Below, piece by piece: positions 1 to 10,567 of a DNA stretch of 64,000 nt. The stretch comes from Methylobacterium gossipiicola. GTDB taxonomy: Bacteria > Pseudomonadota > Alphaproteobacteria > Rhizobiales > Beijerinckiaceae. The stretch spans positions 62,001 through 126,000 of the forward strand of contig NZ_FOPM01000007.1 of the NCBI RefSeq assembly GCF_900113485.1. Reading direction: 5' to 3'. The stretch's first letter is position 1, and the number at the start of each line of letters is the position of its first letter. The notes under the pieces were generated by a model, which was given only the letters and a program-made list of their open reading frames with translations, made no database searches and was not told the DNA's origin. A program made the translations under genes and the position numbers.

Positions 1-1
1 C

Positions 2-1066
2 ACCTCCTCGGGGTCGGAGGCCAACGACACCCAGGTGAAGCTCACCTGGTACCTCAACAACGCGCTCGGCCGGCCAACGAAGAAGAAGATCATCTGCCAC
101 CGCAAGGGCTATCACGGCGTCACGGTGGCCACCGCTTCCATGACCGGCCTGCCCGCCAACCACGCCGATTGGGACCTGCCCCTGCCGGGCTTCCTCCACA
201 CGGGGTGCCCGCACCATTATCGGTTCGGGGAAGCGGGTGAGACGGAAGGTGCGTTCGCCGCGCGCCTCGCCGACGAACTCGACGCCCTGATCCAGCGCGA
301 GGGACCCGACACCGTGGCGGCCTTCGTGGCCGAGCCGATCCTCGGGGCCGGCGGGGCCATCGTGCCGCCGGCGGGGTATTACGCGGGGATCCAGGCGGTT
401 CTGGAGCGTTACGACGTGCGCTTCATCGCCGACGAGGTGATCTGCGGCTTCGGGCGGCTCGGCACCTGGTTCGGCGCCGAGGCCATGGGGATGCGCCCCG
501 ACAGCCTCACCTTCGCCAAGGCCCTGACCTCGGGCTACATGCCGCTCGGCGGCATCTCTATCGACGAGCCCCTCTACCGGGAGATGGTGTCGCAGAGCGC
601 CAAGCTCGGCACCTTCGGGCACGGCACCACCTATTCCGGGCACCCCGTCGCCTGCGCCGTGGCGCTGAAGACCATCGCGATCTACCGGCGGGACGGGATC
701 GTGGAAGGCGTTGCCGCCAAGGCCCCGCACTTCCAGGCCCGTCTCTCGGCCCTGGCCGATCACCCCATCGTCGGCGAGGCCCGGGGCGTCGGGCTCATCG
801 GCGGCATCGAGATCGTGGCCTGCAAGCGCACCAAGCGCCAATACGATCCCAAGGCCGGTGTGGCCGCCCGCTGCGTCGCCTTCGCGCAGGCGGAAGGGCT
901 GATCGTGCGCTTCCTCGCGGGGGACCGCATCGCCGTGTGCCCGCCCCTCGTCATCGCGCCCGCCGAGATCGACACCCTGTTCGACCGCCTCGGCCGGGCG
1001 TTGGACCGCACCCGGGCCTGGATCGCCGCCGAGGGCCTGGCGCCCGTGACGCCCCAGGGGGCCTGA
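2..1066 (+). CDS. Class III (PLP-dependent) aminotransferase, 5' end cut by window edge
   Basis: The reading frame is open from base 2 and begins inside the gene with TSSGSEANDTQVK, the class III aminotransferase motif near the PLP phosphate site; the first in-frame ATG (35) is internal. Later landmarks are the HGVT block, the ADEVICGFGR segment with the cofactor Asp, and the Schiff-base Lys in TFAKALTSG. The family moves an amino group from an omega-amine or amino acid to a keto acid such as pyruvate. About 354 residues are visible, so roughly 100 N-terminal residues are missing. Substrate cannot be decided from sequence; omega-amino acid:pyruvate or putrescine-type activity are the main options. 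No downstream operon partner is seen. Confidence 0.9.
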   Translation, partial: TSSGSEANDTQVKLTWYLNNALGRPTKKKIICHRKGYHGVTVATASMTGLPANHADWDLPLPGFLHTGCPHHYRFGEAGETEGAFAARLADELDALIQREGPDTVAAFVAEPILGAGGAIVPPAGYYAGIQAVLERYDVRFIADEVICGFGRLGTWFGAEAMGMRPDSLTFAKALTSGYMPLGGISIDEPLYREMVSQSAKLGTFGHGTTYSGHPVACAVALKTIAIYRRDGIVEGVAAKAPHFQARLSALADHPIVGEARGVGLIGGIEIVACKRTKRQYDPKAGVAARCVAFAQAEGLIVRFLAGDRIAVCPPLVIAPAEIDTLFDRLGRALDRTRAWIAAEGLAPVTPQGA

Positions 1067-1338
1067 CACGGTGCCCCATCGGCAACGGGGAATTTGTATT
1101 CAGCTTCGACCGCATTGCGGGGAACGTTATTGCATCGCCGCAACAACGATCACGAATTCGTTGGTTCACGAAGGATGATGAGAAAGAGGGCTGCCGTCAT
1201 TTGAGGCAAGGGCAGAGCCTTAAGCTTCCGTTCATGTGACGGCTATCTTTATAGATCCCGAGATGCTCGCAAGGCGTCCGGGATGAGCCGAACGGCGCCT
1301 GGACGCGGCGCGCGGGCGCAAGTCAGGACATCCGTTTC

Positions 1339-1548
1339 ATGTACGCCGTCGATCAGAACCCGAGCGCCGCCCCGGAGCGCCGTTCCCCCTCCTCCGCCCG
1401 CGCGGCCGACGGGTTCCGGCCCGTGGCCCTGCCGGCCCTGGCCGCCGCCGTCCTGGTCTCGGCGGTGGCGACCAAGACCAAGGCCGCCCGGGCCAAGGCG
1501 GCCCGGCTGGCGCAGCGGTTCGAGCACGAGGACGCGCCGCAGCTCTGA
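1339..1548 (+). CDS. Small hypothetical protein (69 aa)
   Basis: A 69-residue protein with a polar N-terminus, an Ala/Val-rich segment around residues 30-43 that is barely long enough for a membrane helix, and a basic Lys/Ala/Arg C-terminal helix. An AGGA-like ribosome site lies about 10 bases upstream of the ATG. It is not recognised as any family. It sits alone between the aminotransferase and the phosphoesterase gene 96 bases downstream, so it could be translated from the same message as the latter. The gene is supported only by its start context and alphaproteobacterial-style codon use. Confidence 0.45.
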   Translation: MYAVDQNPSAAPERRSPSSARAADGFRPVALPALAAAVLVSAVATKTKAARAKAARLAQRFEHEDAPQL

Positions 1549-1644
1549 TCGCCGACGGGCGGGCCGCGCCGGCTCGCCGGTCGTCAATTCGTCACCATTG
1601 GCGCGGAGGGAGACGGTCCGGACCGTAACCCGAAGGCGCCCGCG

Positions 1645-2604
1645 ATGTTGATTCTGCCGAGCCGCAGGCAAGTGCTGTTGGGCGGCCTCGGAACCGGGGC
1701 CGCCCTCGGCCTGTCCACGGGCGCCTACGGCTTCGTCATCGAACCGCGCTTCCGCCTCGTGGTCACCCGCTACAATCCGGTGCTGCCGCGCTGGAATCCG
1801 GCTCTGCGCCTGCGCGTCGCCGTGCTGGCGGATTTCCACGTCTGCGAGCCGTTCATGCCCCTCGATCGCATCGCCGAGATCGTGGACGCGACGAACGCCC
1901 TCGCGCCAGACCTCATCCTCATGCTCGGCGATTATCCGGCCGGGGACCGCGTCACCATCCGAAAGGTGCCGCTGAGCGACTTCGCCCGGGTGGTCGACGT
2001 TCTGCGCGCGCCCCTCGGCGTCCACGCGATCCTCGGCAATCACGATTGGTGGGACGACGCCGCCGTGCAGGCGGGCGAGCGCGACGTGACGGAGGCCCAG
2101 CGTGTCCTCGAAGCGCGCGGCATTCCCGTGATGGAGAACACGGTCCTGCGCCTGGAAAAGGACGGGCATCCGTTCTGGATCGCGGGGCTCGGCGATCAGG
2201 AGCCGTTCGTGAAGGTCGGCAACTACCAGGGCCGCGACGACCTGCCCGGGACGCTCGCGCGGATCACCGACGACGCCCCGGTGCTCCTCATGGTGCACGA
2301 GCCCGACATCTTCCTCGACGTGCCCGACCGGGTGTCCCTGACGCTCGCCGGCCACACCCATGGCGGCCAGATCCGCCTGTTCGGCTATTCGCCGGTGATT
2401 CCGTCCGTGAAGGGCAACGACTTTGCCTACGGCCACGTCGTCCGCCAGGGTCGCCACATGATCGTGTCCGGCGGCTTCGGCGTCAGCCGCGTGCCCATCC
2501 GCATCGGCGTGCCGCCCGAGATCGTGCTGCTCGAACTCGGGCGTACAGAGGGAGCGGGCCACGCGGACCGCACCGTGCAGGACGATGGTCGCCGGCACGG
2601 ATGA
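1645..2604 (+). CDS. Tat-exported calcineurin-like metallophosphoesterase
   Basis: A 319-residue protein of the YkuE/YaeI-type metallophosphoesterase group. The N-terminus SRRQVLLGG followed by a Gly/Ala/Leu-rich stretch (residues 6-28) is a twin-arginine signal or anchor. Metal-ligand motifs follow in family order: D63 and H65 in ADFHV, D96 in LGDYP, N132/H133 in GNHD, H218 in VHEPD, and GHTHGGQ (236-242). The protein should act in the periplasm or at the outer face of the inner membrane, hydrolysing phosphoesters with two metal ions; family members act on lipid or nucleotide phosphoesters but the substrate is unknown here. Length and motif order are complete. Confidence 0.88.
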   Translation: MLILPSRRQVLLGGLGTGAALGLSTGAYGFVIEPRFRLVVTRYNPVLPRWNPALRLRVAVLADFHVCEPFMPLDRIAEIVDATNALAPDLILMLGDYPAGDRVTIRKVPLSDFARVVDVLRAPLGVHAILGNHDWWDDAAVQAGERDVTEAQRVLEARGIPVMENTVLRLEKDGHPFWIAGLGDQEPFVKVGNYQGRDDLPGTLARITDDAPVLLMVHEPDIFLDVPDRVSLTLAGHTHGGQIRLFGYSPVIPSVKGNDFAYGHVVRQGRHMIVSGGFGVSRVPIRIGVPPEIVLLELGRTEGAGHADRTVQDDGRRHG

Positions 2605-2619
2605 TCCGGCGTCCATTCG

Positions 2620-2748
2620 TTATTTCTTGGCGTTCTTCACCGCCGCGCTGACCATGTCCTTGGTCGAGGCCGCTGCCGCGATGGTCTTCACCACCGGTTT
2701 CTTCGGCTTCTTCGCCTCGCGACTGCCACGCCTGTTTTCGCTCGCCAT
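2620..2748 (-). CDS. Small Lys/Ala-rich basic protein (42 aa)
   Basis: A 42-residue basic protein beginning MASENRRGSREAKKPKK and ending SAAVKNAKK. A good ribosome site (GAGGAG, 7 bases before the ATG) is the main support. It resembles the small KP/AK-rich proteins often found as single genes in alphaproteobacteria. It could bind nucleic acid, given about a quarter Lys/Arg, but that is inference. It converges tail to tail with the metallophosphoesterase 15 bases away. Confidence 0.55.
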   Translation of the reverse strand: MASENRRGSREAKKPKKPVVKTIAAAASTKDMVSAAVKNAKK

Positions 2749-2899
2749 GGAGATCTCCTCGGGTTTTCGAGGCTCACCATCGCACGACTTTCAAAAACCA
2801 CGGCATGGAAAGTATTTTTGCCGGACCCTTGCGGTCCATAGTGCATCGATCCACACGGAGGCTTCAGCCGTGTCTCGGAAAATTGATGCAAAAACAAAA

Positions 2900-2948
2900 G
2901 CCTCGTGCTCTGGCGCAGGAACGACGTGATTGCGTCACAGCACGAGGC
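2900..2948. repeat. Inverted repeat, 10-bp arms
   Basis: GCCTCGTGCT at 2900-2909 is perfectly complementary to AGCACGAGGC at 2939-2948, with a 29-base loop. The loop is long for a terminator and there is no following T-tract. It could be a binding site or part of a structured transcript; no role can be assigned. Confidence 0.5.
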
Positions 2949-3023
2949 CGGAATTGGCTGCGGTATTCCCGGATCTCTCGAGAGCGCTTTCGCGAGCCTC
3001 GCAAAGTCGGCGTCGGCAACAAC

Positions 3024-3054
3024 GTGCCCCCTCTCCGTCCAAGAGAGGGGGCAC
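3024..3054 (-). terminator. Hairpin downstream of pccB (also a member of a dispersed palindrome family)
   Basis: GTGCCCCCTCTC (3024-3035) and GAGAGGGGGCAC (3043-3054) form a perfect 12-bp stem around a 7-base loop, 49 bases past the pccB stop. It lacks a long T-run. The CCCTCTC/GAGAGGG core recurs at several other intergenic sites in this window, so it may be a dispersed repeat reused as a transcript end. Confidence 0.6.
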
Positions 3055-3102
3055 GCGCTGCCATGTGTGAATACGCGCGTCTGAGCCCGGGGAGCCGTCC
3101 CG

Positions 3103-4635
<1,533 letters not shown>

Positions 4636-4877
4636 GCGGAAAAACGCCTGCCTTCGAGAGAAATCACGGGACCCGCGCCGGGGGCGACCCACGGCCACGG
4701 TTTGAAGCGCCCTTAGCACGCGACGCTGGCAGCGAAAATCGATTTTCGACCGTGGCCCCGGCGCCGCGTATCGACTTCGGTCGCGGCGGCGCTCGCCGCC
4801 GCGCGGGCCTGACGATCCGGTTTGCGCCGCGAACGGGAGGATGCCGGATCGGGAGGGCCTCTGGCGCCGGCGGTGCC

Positions 4878-5699
4878 CTACTCCCGATGCGGCTGCGTCG
4901 CGTCCTCGGCCCAGACCCGGAACTTGGTCAGGCGGTTGGGGCCGAAGGTGTGGGTCAGGGGCACGTCGGCGGCATCGCGGCCGCGCGCCACGAGGATGCG
5001 GCCCCGGCGCGGGGCGTTGTTGCGCGGATCGAACACGTGCCACGCCCCGCCCAGGTAGCATTCCGTCCAGGCGGCGAAGTCGCCCGGCCCGTGCGGCTCC
5101 GGCTCACCGATGAAGCTGAGATAGCCGGTGCAGTAGCGGGTCGGGATGTTGAGCGCCCGGCAGAGCGCCACGAACAGGTGGGCGTAGTCCCGGCAGACGC
5201 CGCGCCCGCCGGCCAGGGCGTCGGCCGCCGTGCGGTCCACGTGCGAGAAGGCATACCCGAAGGTGATATGCTCGTGGACGAAGTCGCACACCGCCTGCGC
5301 TCGCGCCCAGCCCGGCGCCACATGGCCGAAGCGGTTCCACGCCTCGTTGGAGAGCAGGTCGGATTCACAGTAGCGGCTCGCCACGAGGAACGGCAGCGCC
5401 TCCTCGGGCAGGTCCTCGACGGCGTGCTCGACGGCCTCGGGCACCACGGGGTCGAGGCCGCCATCGTCGGGGATCTCGGCCCGGACATGGAGCGACACGG
5501 CCCCGGCCGGGGCGACGAACCGGACGGCGCGGTTGCCGAAGGTGTCGCGAAACGTCTTGACCGGAACCGGCGGCTCGATCCGCAGGACATCGGGCGGGAC
5601 GGCGGCGAGGCCCTTCGCCGGAAAGGCGTTGAGCCGGGCGATCAGCGGGGTCGGATGGGTGAACTCGTACCCCATCTCACAGCCGAACCTGATCCGCAT
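4878..5699 (-). CDS. Transglutaminase-like family protein
   Basis: A 273-residue protein with an N-terminal beta-rich region and a transglutaminase-like core. The nucleophile motif [11 protein letters not shown] contains C169, and the acid is D224 in HVFDPRNN. The position where papain-like transglutaminases carry His (before AW in the HAW motif) is Ala here ([12 protein letters not shown], residues 207-218); in the bacterial subfamily with the conserved [13 protein letters not shown] tail I recall Ser/Ala being common there. Such proteins act as cytosolic cysteine-peptidase-like enzymes of unknown substrate. It stands alone on the minus strand. Confidence 0.85.
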   Translation of the reverse strand: MRIRFGCEMGYEFTHPTPLIARLNAFPAKGLAAVPPDVLRIEPPVPVKTFRDTFGNRAVRFVAPAGAVSLHVRAEIPDDGGLDPVVPEAVEHAVEDLPEEALPFLVASRYCESDLLSNEAWNRFGHVAPGWARAQAVCDFVHEHITFGYAFSHVDRTAADALAGGRGVCRDYAHLFVALCRALNIPTRYCTGYLSFIGEPEPHGPGDFAAWTECYLGGAWHVFDPRNNAPRRGRILVARGRDAADVPLTHTFGPNRLTKFRVWAEDATQPHRE

Positions 5700-5839
5700 G
5701 GGAGCCCTCTCCGGTCGGTCGCCGTGCCGCCCTCCGCCCTATGCCCGCCCCCCGCGGGCGAGACTAGGCCGGGAAGGCCACAGGCCCCCGTGATTTCGCC
5801 CTTGTGCGCGGATGAAGCGGCGCGGTGCGCCGCTCCGCC

Positions 5840-6724
5840 TCAGAGCCGTTGCGCCCGTGCCTGCTTTTCCCGCATCCGCGCCTGGAGCCGGACCCGCCGC
5901 GCTGCAATGACGGTGCCATTGATCTCGCCGCCGAACAGGAACATGGCGGCGAGCCAGTAGAGGAACACCAGGGCCACCATGGCGGTGGCGAGGCTGCCGT
6001 AGGTGGAGACGTAGGCGTTGGAGAACCGGTCGAGGTAGTAGCCGAAGCCGAGACCGGCGAGGAACCACAGCACCAGGGTCACGGCGACCCCGGGAATCAC
6101 CGCCATGAGGGAGCGCCGACCCGTGGCGACGAACTTGTGGGCGATGGTGAGGACGCCGACCAGCAGGATCGCCGTGATGCCGATGCGCCCGATGGCGACG
6201 GTGAGGCTCAGGGGTTCGAGGCCGGGGGCGACGTTGAGGATGTTGCGCCAGATCAGGGGGCCGAGCACCACCAGGAGCGCGAAGGCCAGCATGGCGAAGG
6301 CACCGCAGATCACGTAGGCGATGGATTCGAGGCGGGTGAGCCACCACGGCCGCTGCTCGCGCAGGCCGTAGGCGCGGTTGAGCCCGACCCGCAGGCTCTC
6401 GACGCCCGCCGAGGAGAAGTACAGGGCCAGCACGGCGCCGACGGTGAGGACGCCGCCGCGCTGCTCGGTGAGCACCCGGTGCATCTCGTTGACCACGGGC
6501 TTGGCGATCTCGCGCGGCCAGGTGTCGAAGATGAGCACCCCGGCCTCGTCGGCCAGGGACTTGGTGCCGAACAGGCCGGCGAGCGCCGCCAGCAGGATCA
6601 GGAACGGGAACAGCGCGATGAGGATCGACAGGGCGATGTGGCTCGCGATGGCCCAGCCGTCATGGGCGATGAAGCGCTGGGCGGCGACGCTCGCGATCTC
6701 GAGGAGCTTCTTGAGGCTGCTCAC
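5840..6724 (-). CDS. YihY/virulence factor BrkB family inner-membrane protein
   Basis: A 294-residue polytopic protein with about six hydrophobic segments (around residues 25-60, 95-120, 135-160, 180-205, 210-240 and 245-275). Family landmarks are the HDGWAIASHIALS N-terminus, LYFSSAGVESLRVGLNRAY and the C-terminal YGSLATAMVALVFLYW block. The family (once mislabelled RNase BN) has no settled biochemical role. The C-terminus is short and basic. It is separated from divergent rluC-type gene by about 255 bases that include no other gene I can support. Confidence 0.9.
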   Translation of the reverse strand: MSSLKKLLEIASVAAQRFIAHDGWAIASHIALSILIALFPFLILLAALAGLFGTKSLADEAGVLIFDTWPREIAKPVVNEMHRVLTEQRGGVLTVGAVLALYFSSAGVESLRVGLNRAYGLREQRPWWLTRLESIAYVICGAFAMLAFALLVVLGPLIWRNILNVAPGLEPLSLTVAIGRIGITAILLVGVLTIAHKFVATGRRSLMAVIPGVAVTLVLWFLAGLGFGYYLDRFSNAYVSTYGSLATAMVALVFLYWLAAMFLFGGEINGTVIAARRVRLQARMREKQARAQRL

Positions 6725-6979
6725 GGCGGCGGGGTGTTCCTCGATCGGTGGTCGGGCCGTCCTCTAAACCCGAGGCCGCGTCCTCGCGCAACGCACGAGG
6801 CCGTTGGGGGCGCTCCAGGCGGGGGAAACCCACGCGCCGGCCTCCCCGAACACGCGGACGGGTCTTCCGGAACGCCGTCGGCGGCCGCGCTCGCAAGATG
6901 TGTGAATCCCGGCACTTGGCGCGGACAGCCGTGCGCCGGGCGCGCTATGCCCCGGCGGAAGCGGGTGGTACGAGCGGGC

Positions 6980-8404
6980 ATGACCACACGACCACCTTCA
7001 CGCGGCGGCTCAGGACGCAAGGGCTCCGGCGCCGGGGCGGGCAAGCGCCCCCCCGGCAAAGGTCCCGGCGGCAAAGGCCCGTTCGGTCCCAAGCGGCACT
7101 TCCGCACCGCCAAGGGACCCGAGCGCGAGCGCCAGGGGCCGCGCAACACCGCCCTCGACGCGGCCCAGCGGGCCGCCGCCCTGCGCGGTGAGGCCGACAA
7201 GCGCGCGCCCTGGCGCCCCGGCGACGCGCCCGAGGTCGAGACCGACGACGCATGGGACGCCCCCCCGGCCCGTGCCCCCCGCGCCCCGCGCCCGGACTCC
7301 GACGAGGCGCCCCGCCGCGCCCGCGCCCCCCGCGCCGAGGCACCCGCCGCACCCGCGGAGGGGCCGACCCGGCGCGAGCAGCGGGCCGCCGCCTCCGCCA
7401 CCCTAGCGTCCGGTGTCCAGACCCTCGTGGTCGAGGAGGACGAGGCCGAGATGCGCATCGACCGCTTCCTGACGACGCGGTTCCCGCAGCTGCCCTTCAC
7501 CCGCGTCCAGAGCATCGTCCGCAAGGGCGAGCTGCGCGTCGACGGCCGGCGCGCCAAGCCCAACGACCGGCTCCTGCCCGGCATGAGCGTGCGGGTGCCG
7601 CCCCTCAAGCTCGATGCCGTGGGCGAACGCCCGCGCAGCCCCCAGCGCGACGCCACCGATGCCGAGTTCCTGCGCTCGCTCATCCTCTACGAGGATGCCG
7701 AGATGATGATCCTCAACAAGCCGTTCGGCCTCGCGGTCCAGGGCGGCTCCGGCACCGTGCGGCACGTCGACGGTCTGCTCGAAGCCCTCGCGGGTCCGGA
7801 CGGGCAGAAGCCGCGCCTCGTCCACCGCCTCGACAAGGACACGGCCGGCTGCCTCATCGTGGCGAAGACCCGCCTCGCCGCCGCGACATTGGCCAAGAGT
7901 TTTCGCTCGCGCGCCGCCCGCAAGGTCTATTGGGCGCTCACCGCCGGGGTGCCACGGGTGCCGCAGGGGCGGATCTCGACCTACCTCGCCAAGGAAGAGC
8001 CGACGGACGCCGATGCCCGCATGCGCATCGCCCAGCACGGTGAGGAAGGTGCCGCGCACGCCCTCACCTATTACGCCATGGTGGACAACGCGGCCCAGAA
8101 GGTCTCGTGGCTGTCCCTCAAGCCGGTGACCGGGCGCACGCACCAGCTGCGCGCCCATGCCGCCCATATCGGGCACCCCATCGTGGGCGACCCGAAGTAT
8201 TTCAGCATCGAGAACTGGGCGCTGCCCGGCGGCATCCAGAACCGCCTGCACCTCCTGGCGCGCCGCATCGTGATCCCGCATCCGCGCACGGGCAAGCCCG
8301 TGGACGTCACCGCGCCCCTGCCGCCGCACATGGCCCAGAGCTGGAATCTCCTCGGGTTCGACGCCGCGCGCTACGATCCCATCGTGGAGGCGCCGGAGAG
8401 CTGA
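6980..8404 (+). CDS. RluC/RluD-family 23S rRNA pseudouridine synthase with long disordered N-terminus
   Basis: A 474-residue protein if the ATG at 6980 is used (ATG 6947 would add 11 residues; the open frame reaches back to 5825 over another gene). Residues 1-150 are Arg/Pro/Ala-rich and probably disordered. An S4 RNA-binding domain starts near residue 158 (MRIDRFLTTRFPQ). The catalytic domain carries HRLDKDTAGCLIVAKT around residue 280, whose Asp is the nucleophile, and GRTHQLRAHAAHIG further on. It isomerises uridines in rRNA. RluC is the best guess because of the S4 domain and KPFGLAVQGG motif, but RluD-type specificity is not excluded. Confidence 0.88.
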   Translation: MTTRPPSRGGSGRKGSGAGAGKRPPGKGPGGKGPFGPKRHFRTAKGPERERQGPRNTALDAAQRAAALRGEADKRAPWRPGDAPEVETDDAWDAPPARAPRAPRPDSDEAPRRARAPRAEAPAAPAEGPTRREQRAAASATLASGVQTLVVEEDEAEMRIDRFLTTRFPQLPFTRVQSIVRKGELRVDGRRAKPNDRLLPGMSVRVPPLKLDAVGERPRSPQRDATDAEFLRSLILYEDAEMMILNKPFGLAVQGGSGTVRHVDGLLEALAGPDGQKPRLVHRLDKDTAGCLIVAKTRLAAATLAKSFRSRAARKVYWALTAGVPRVPQGRISTYLAKEEPTDADARMRIAQHGEEGAAHALTYYAMVDNAAQKVSWLSLKPVTGRTHQLRAHAAHIGHPIVGDPKYFSIENWALPGGIQNRLHLLARRIVIPHPRTGKPVDVTAPLPPHMAQSWNLLGFDAARYDPIVEAPES

Positions 8405-8515
8405 CAAGGGCAGCGTGGCGACCTTGGCAATCGGCCGCCATGCCTTATCCTTTCCCACGAGGCCGCGTCGTCCGTCAGGGCCGCCCCTCGTCACGCCGTC
8501 CCGAAGGTGCCATCC

Positions 8516-8977
8516 ATGACCCCCGCGACCGCCGCCCGTAGCGCGCTTCTGGCTCTTCCTTTGGCCTTGACCCTGACCGCCATCGCCGGCGCGCCGGCCT
8601 CCCTGGCGCAGACGCCGCCGCAGGCGACGCAATCCGCGCCGACGACGGCGCCCGCCCCGCGGCAGGCGGGCGCGGGCCAAGGAACTCCCGGTCAAGCGAC
8701 TTCCGGTCAACCCAATCCCACCCGCGCCGCGCCGCAGCCGGCGGGGCGCCAATCCCATCCCGGGCAGGTCAATCCCGGACAGGCCACGCCGGCGGGGTCG
8801 GTGGCCGGCCGGCCGGCCGGCGCCCGGCGACGTCCCAAGGTCTCCTACGCGGCCTGCAACCGGCAGGCCCATACCCGGGGCCTGCGCGGCGGCGCGCGGC
8901 GGCGCTTCCTCATCCGGTGCAAGCTCGGCTACGAGACGCCGCGTCCGCCCCAAGTCGCACCGTCGCGTCAGCCGTGA
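8516..8977 (+). CDS. Secreted protein with a PsiF-like Cys motif
   Basis: About 153 residues. An N-terminal signal peptide ends near the SLAQ site (about residue 30). A Pro/Gln/Gly/Thr-rich low-complexity middle contains imperfect repeats of the type (H)PGQVNPGQ. The C-terminal segment AACNRQAHTRGLRGGARR..FLIRCKLG has the C-x3-(A/E)-x-x-x-x-L-x-G-x(5-6)-F-x3-C spacing of PsiF repeats, seen in small phosphate-starvation-type secreted proteins. A GTG at 8507 is the alternative start. Periplasmic location is likely; function is unknown. Confidence 0.7.
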   Translation: MTPATAARSALLALPLALTLTAIAGAPASLAQTPPQATQSAPTTAPAPRQAGAGQGTPGQATSGQPNPTRAAPQPAGRQSHPGQVNPGQATPAGSVAGRPAGARRRPKVSYAACNRQAHTRGLRGGARRRFLIRCKLGYETPRPPQVAPSRQP

Positions 8978-8990
8978 CGGTCGGCCGCCC

Positions 8991-9641
8991 GTGACGCTCA
9001 TCGTCTTCGACGTCGATGGCACCCTCATCGACAGCCAGCACCTCATCGTGGCGGCCCAGGGCCTCGCCTTCGCCGAGCATGGGCTCCCGGCCCCGAGCCG
9101 GACCGAATCCCTCTCCGTCGTCGGCCTGTCCCTGCCGCAGGCGTTCCGCCGCCTCGTCGGCGATGACGGTCCCGTGGACGGCCTGTCGGAGAGCTATCGC
9201 CGGGCCTTCAACCTGCTGCGCCTCGATCCGACCTACGAGGAGCCGCTGTTTCCCGGCATGGAGGCGCTGCTGCGGCGCCTGCACGGACGCGGCGACGTGA
9301 GGCTCGGCATCGCCACCGGCAAGGCCCGGCGCGGGGTCGACCGGCTCATCGAGACCCACGGCTGGCAGGGCTGGTTCGCCACCACCCAATCGGCCGACGA
9401 CGCGCCCTCGAAGCCCGATCCCGCCATGCTGCTCCAGGCCATGGCGGAGACGGGCGCCACTCCCGAAACCACGGTGATGATCGGCGACACCTCCTACGAC
9501 ATGGCCATGGCGGTGAGCGCCGGGGCCGCCGCCATCGGGGTCGCGTGGGGTTATCATCCGGCCGGCGCCCTGTTCGCGGCCGGGGCCGCCACGGTGGTGG
9601 AGAGCGCGGAAGCCCTGGGCGCGCTGTTTCCGGAGGCGTGA
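8991..9641 (+). CDS. HAD-superfamily phosphatase (Gph/phosphoglycolate phosphatase-like)
   Basis: A 216-residue HAD hydrolase with a GTG start 13 bases after the preceding stop. Motif I is FDVDGT with D7 as nucleophile and D9 as acid; motif II is the Thr in GIATGKARRG; the motif III Lys is in SKPDPAMLLQA; motif IV is MIGDTSYDM. The cap domain is helical (residues 15-80), as in phosphoglycolate phosphatases, and Gph-like annotation is common for this type, but the true substrate is unknown. The short spacing to the ATP12 gene (54 bases) suggests co-transcription. Confidence 0.87.
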   Translation: MTLIVFDVDGTLIDSQHLIVAAQGLAFAEHGLPAPSRTESLSVVGLSLPQAFRRLVGDDGPVDGLSESYRRAFNLLRLDPTYEEPLFPGMEALLRRLHGRGDVRLGIATGKARRGVDRLIETHGWQGWFATTQSADDAPSKPDPAMLLQAMAETGATPETTVMIGDTSYDMAMAVSAGAAAIGVAWGYHPAGALFAAGAATVVESAEALGALFPEA

Positions 9642-9695
9642 TCCAGGGCGCCGCCGGCCCTCGCGGGGGCGGGCGCGATAGGTTATCCCGCTGCC

Positions 9696-10484
9696 ATGAG
9701 CGATGACACTCCCTCCGACTGGCTCGGCACCGCCGAGGCCGCTCCCGATCCCACCGCCGCCGCCCGTGGCCCCGGCCGACCGGCCCTGCCCAAGCGATTC
9801 TACACGGCGGCGGGGCTCGCGGACGCGGAGGGCGGCTGGCGGTTGACCCTCGACGGGCGCCCCGCCCACACCCCCGCGCGCAATCCCCTGGCGCTGCCGA
9901 CCCGAACCCTCGCCGAGGCCGTGGCGGCGGAATGGGAAGCGCAGGTGGGGGTCATCGATCCGGCCACCATGCCGCTGACGCGCCTCGCCAACACCGCCAT
10001 CGACGGGGTCGCGCCCCGGCGCGACGCCGTGATCGACGATCTCTCGGCCTATGCCGGCACCGACCTCCTCGCCTACCGGGCCGGCGATCCCGAGCGCCTC
10101 GTCGCCGCGCAGGGCGCAGCCTGGGACCCCGTGCTCGACTGGGCGCGCGACGCCCTCGGCGCCCGTTTCATCCTCGGCGAGGGGGTGATGCACGTCGCCC
10201 AGCCGGAGGACACCGTCGCGGCCCTGCGCCGGGCCATCGCGGCGACGGAGGGACCGTTCCGCCTCGCGGCCCTCCACACCCTCACGACCCTCACGGGCTC
10301 CCTCGTGCTGGCCCTGGCGGTGCTGCACGGACACCTCACCCCGGCCGACGCCTGGGCCGCCGCCCATGTGGACGAGACCTATCAAGCGAGCGTCTGGGGC
10401 GCGGATGCCGAGGCGGCGGCCCGCCACGCCCTGCGCACGGCCGAATTCGAAGCGGCGGCCCGCCTCGCCGCCCTGGCGCGCTGA
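9696..10484 (+). CDS. ATP12-family F1-ATPase assembly chaperone
   Basis: A 262-residue protein of the ATP12 family, which binds the F1 alpha subunit before it joins the ATP synthase head; the family occurs in alphaproteobacteria and mitochondria. Diagnostic stretches are LPKRFYTAAGL, DGRPAHTPARNPL, the AVAAEWEAQ block and the DLLAYRAGDPERL segment. The first 30 residues are an Ala/Pro-rich extension. It ends 83 bases before the converging ndvA gene, with a strong shared hairpin between them. Confidence 0.9.
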   Translation: MSDDTPSDWLGTAEAAPDPTAAARGPGRPALPKRFYTAAGLADAEGGWRLTLDGRPAHTPARNPLALPTRTLAEAVAAEWEAQVGVIDPATMPLTRLANTAIDGVAPRRDAVIDDLSAYAGTDLLAYRAGDPERLVAAQGAAWDPVLDWARDALGARFILGEGVMHVAQPEDTVAALRRAIAATEGPFRLAALHTLTTLTGSLVLALAVLHGHLTPADAWAAAHVDETYQASVWGADAEAAARHALRTAEFEAAARLAALAR

Positions 10485-10517
10485 CGCCGGCCCCACCGGC
10501 CTAACCCTCGACATGAA

Positions 10518-10547
10518 AACGGCGCCGTCCCGGAGGACGGCGCCGTT
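10518..10547. terminator. Bidirectional hairpin between ATP12 and ndvA
   Basis: AACGGCGCCGTCC (10518-10530) and GGACGGCGCCGTT (10535-10547) make a perfect 13-bp stem with a 4-base CGGA loop. Flanking A-run on the left and TTGT on the right suit termination from both converging genes. Confidence 0.8.
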
Positions 10548-10567
10548 GTCGTTCATCGCCCGTCGGA

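Larger units (their letters stand above)
2749..3102. other. Gene-free stretch with two inverted repeats
   Basis: No convincing gene is present. The stretch includes the promoter side of the 42-aa gene, an inverted repeat GCCTCGTGCT (2900-2909) / AGCACGAGGC (2939-2948), and the strong hairpin at 3024-3054 annotated separately. Base composition is more AT-rich than the neighbours around 2800-2900. Confidence 0.6.

Noticed and set aside
1067..1338. Possible gene between the aminotransferase and the 69-aa gene
   Set aside because: Frames here have no start context or recognisable product; the stretch is more AT-rich and is likely regulatory.
4636..5061. Upstream extension of pccB by 142 residues
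   Set aside because: The extension is Arg/Pro-rich, overlaps the 3' end of the transglutaminase gene and precedes the conserved [12 protein letters not shown] start.
5825..6979. Upstream extension of the pseudouridine synthase open frame (385 codons)
   Set aside because: It runs antisense through the YihY/BrkB gene, is rich in Gly/Glu/His low-complexity sequence and has no similarity to the family.
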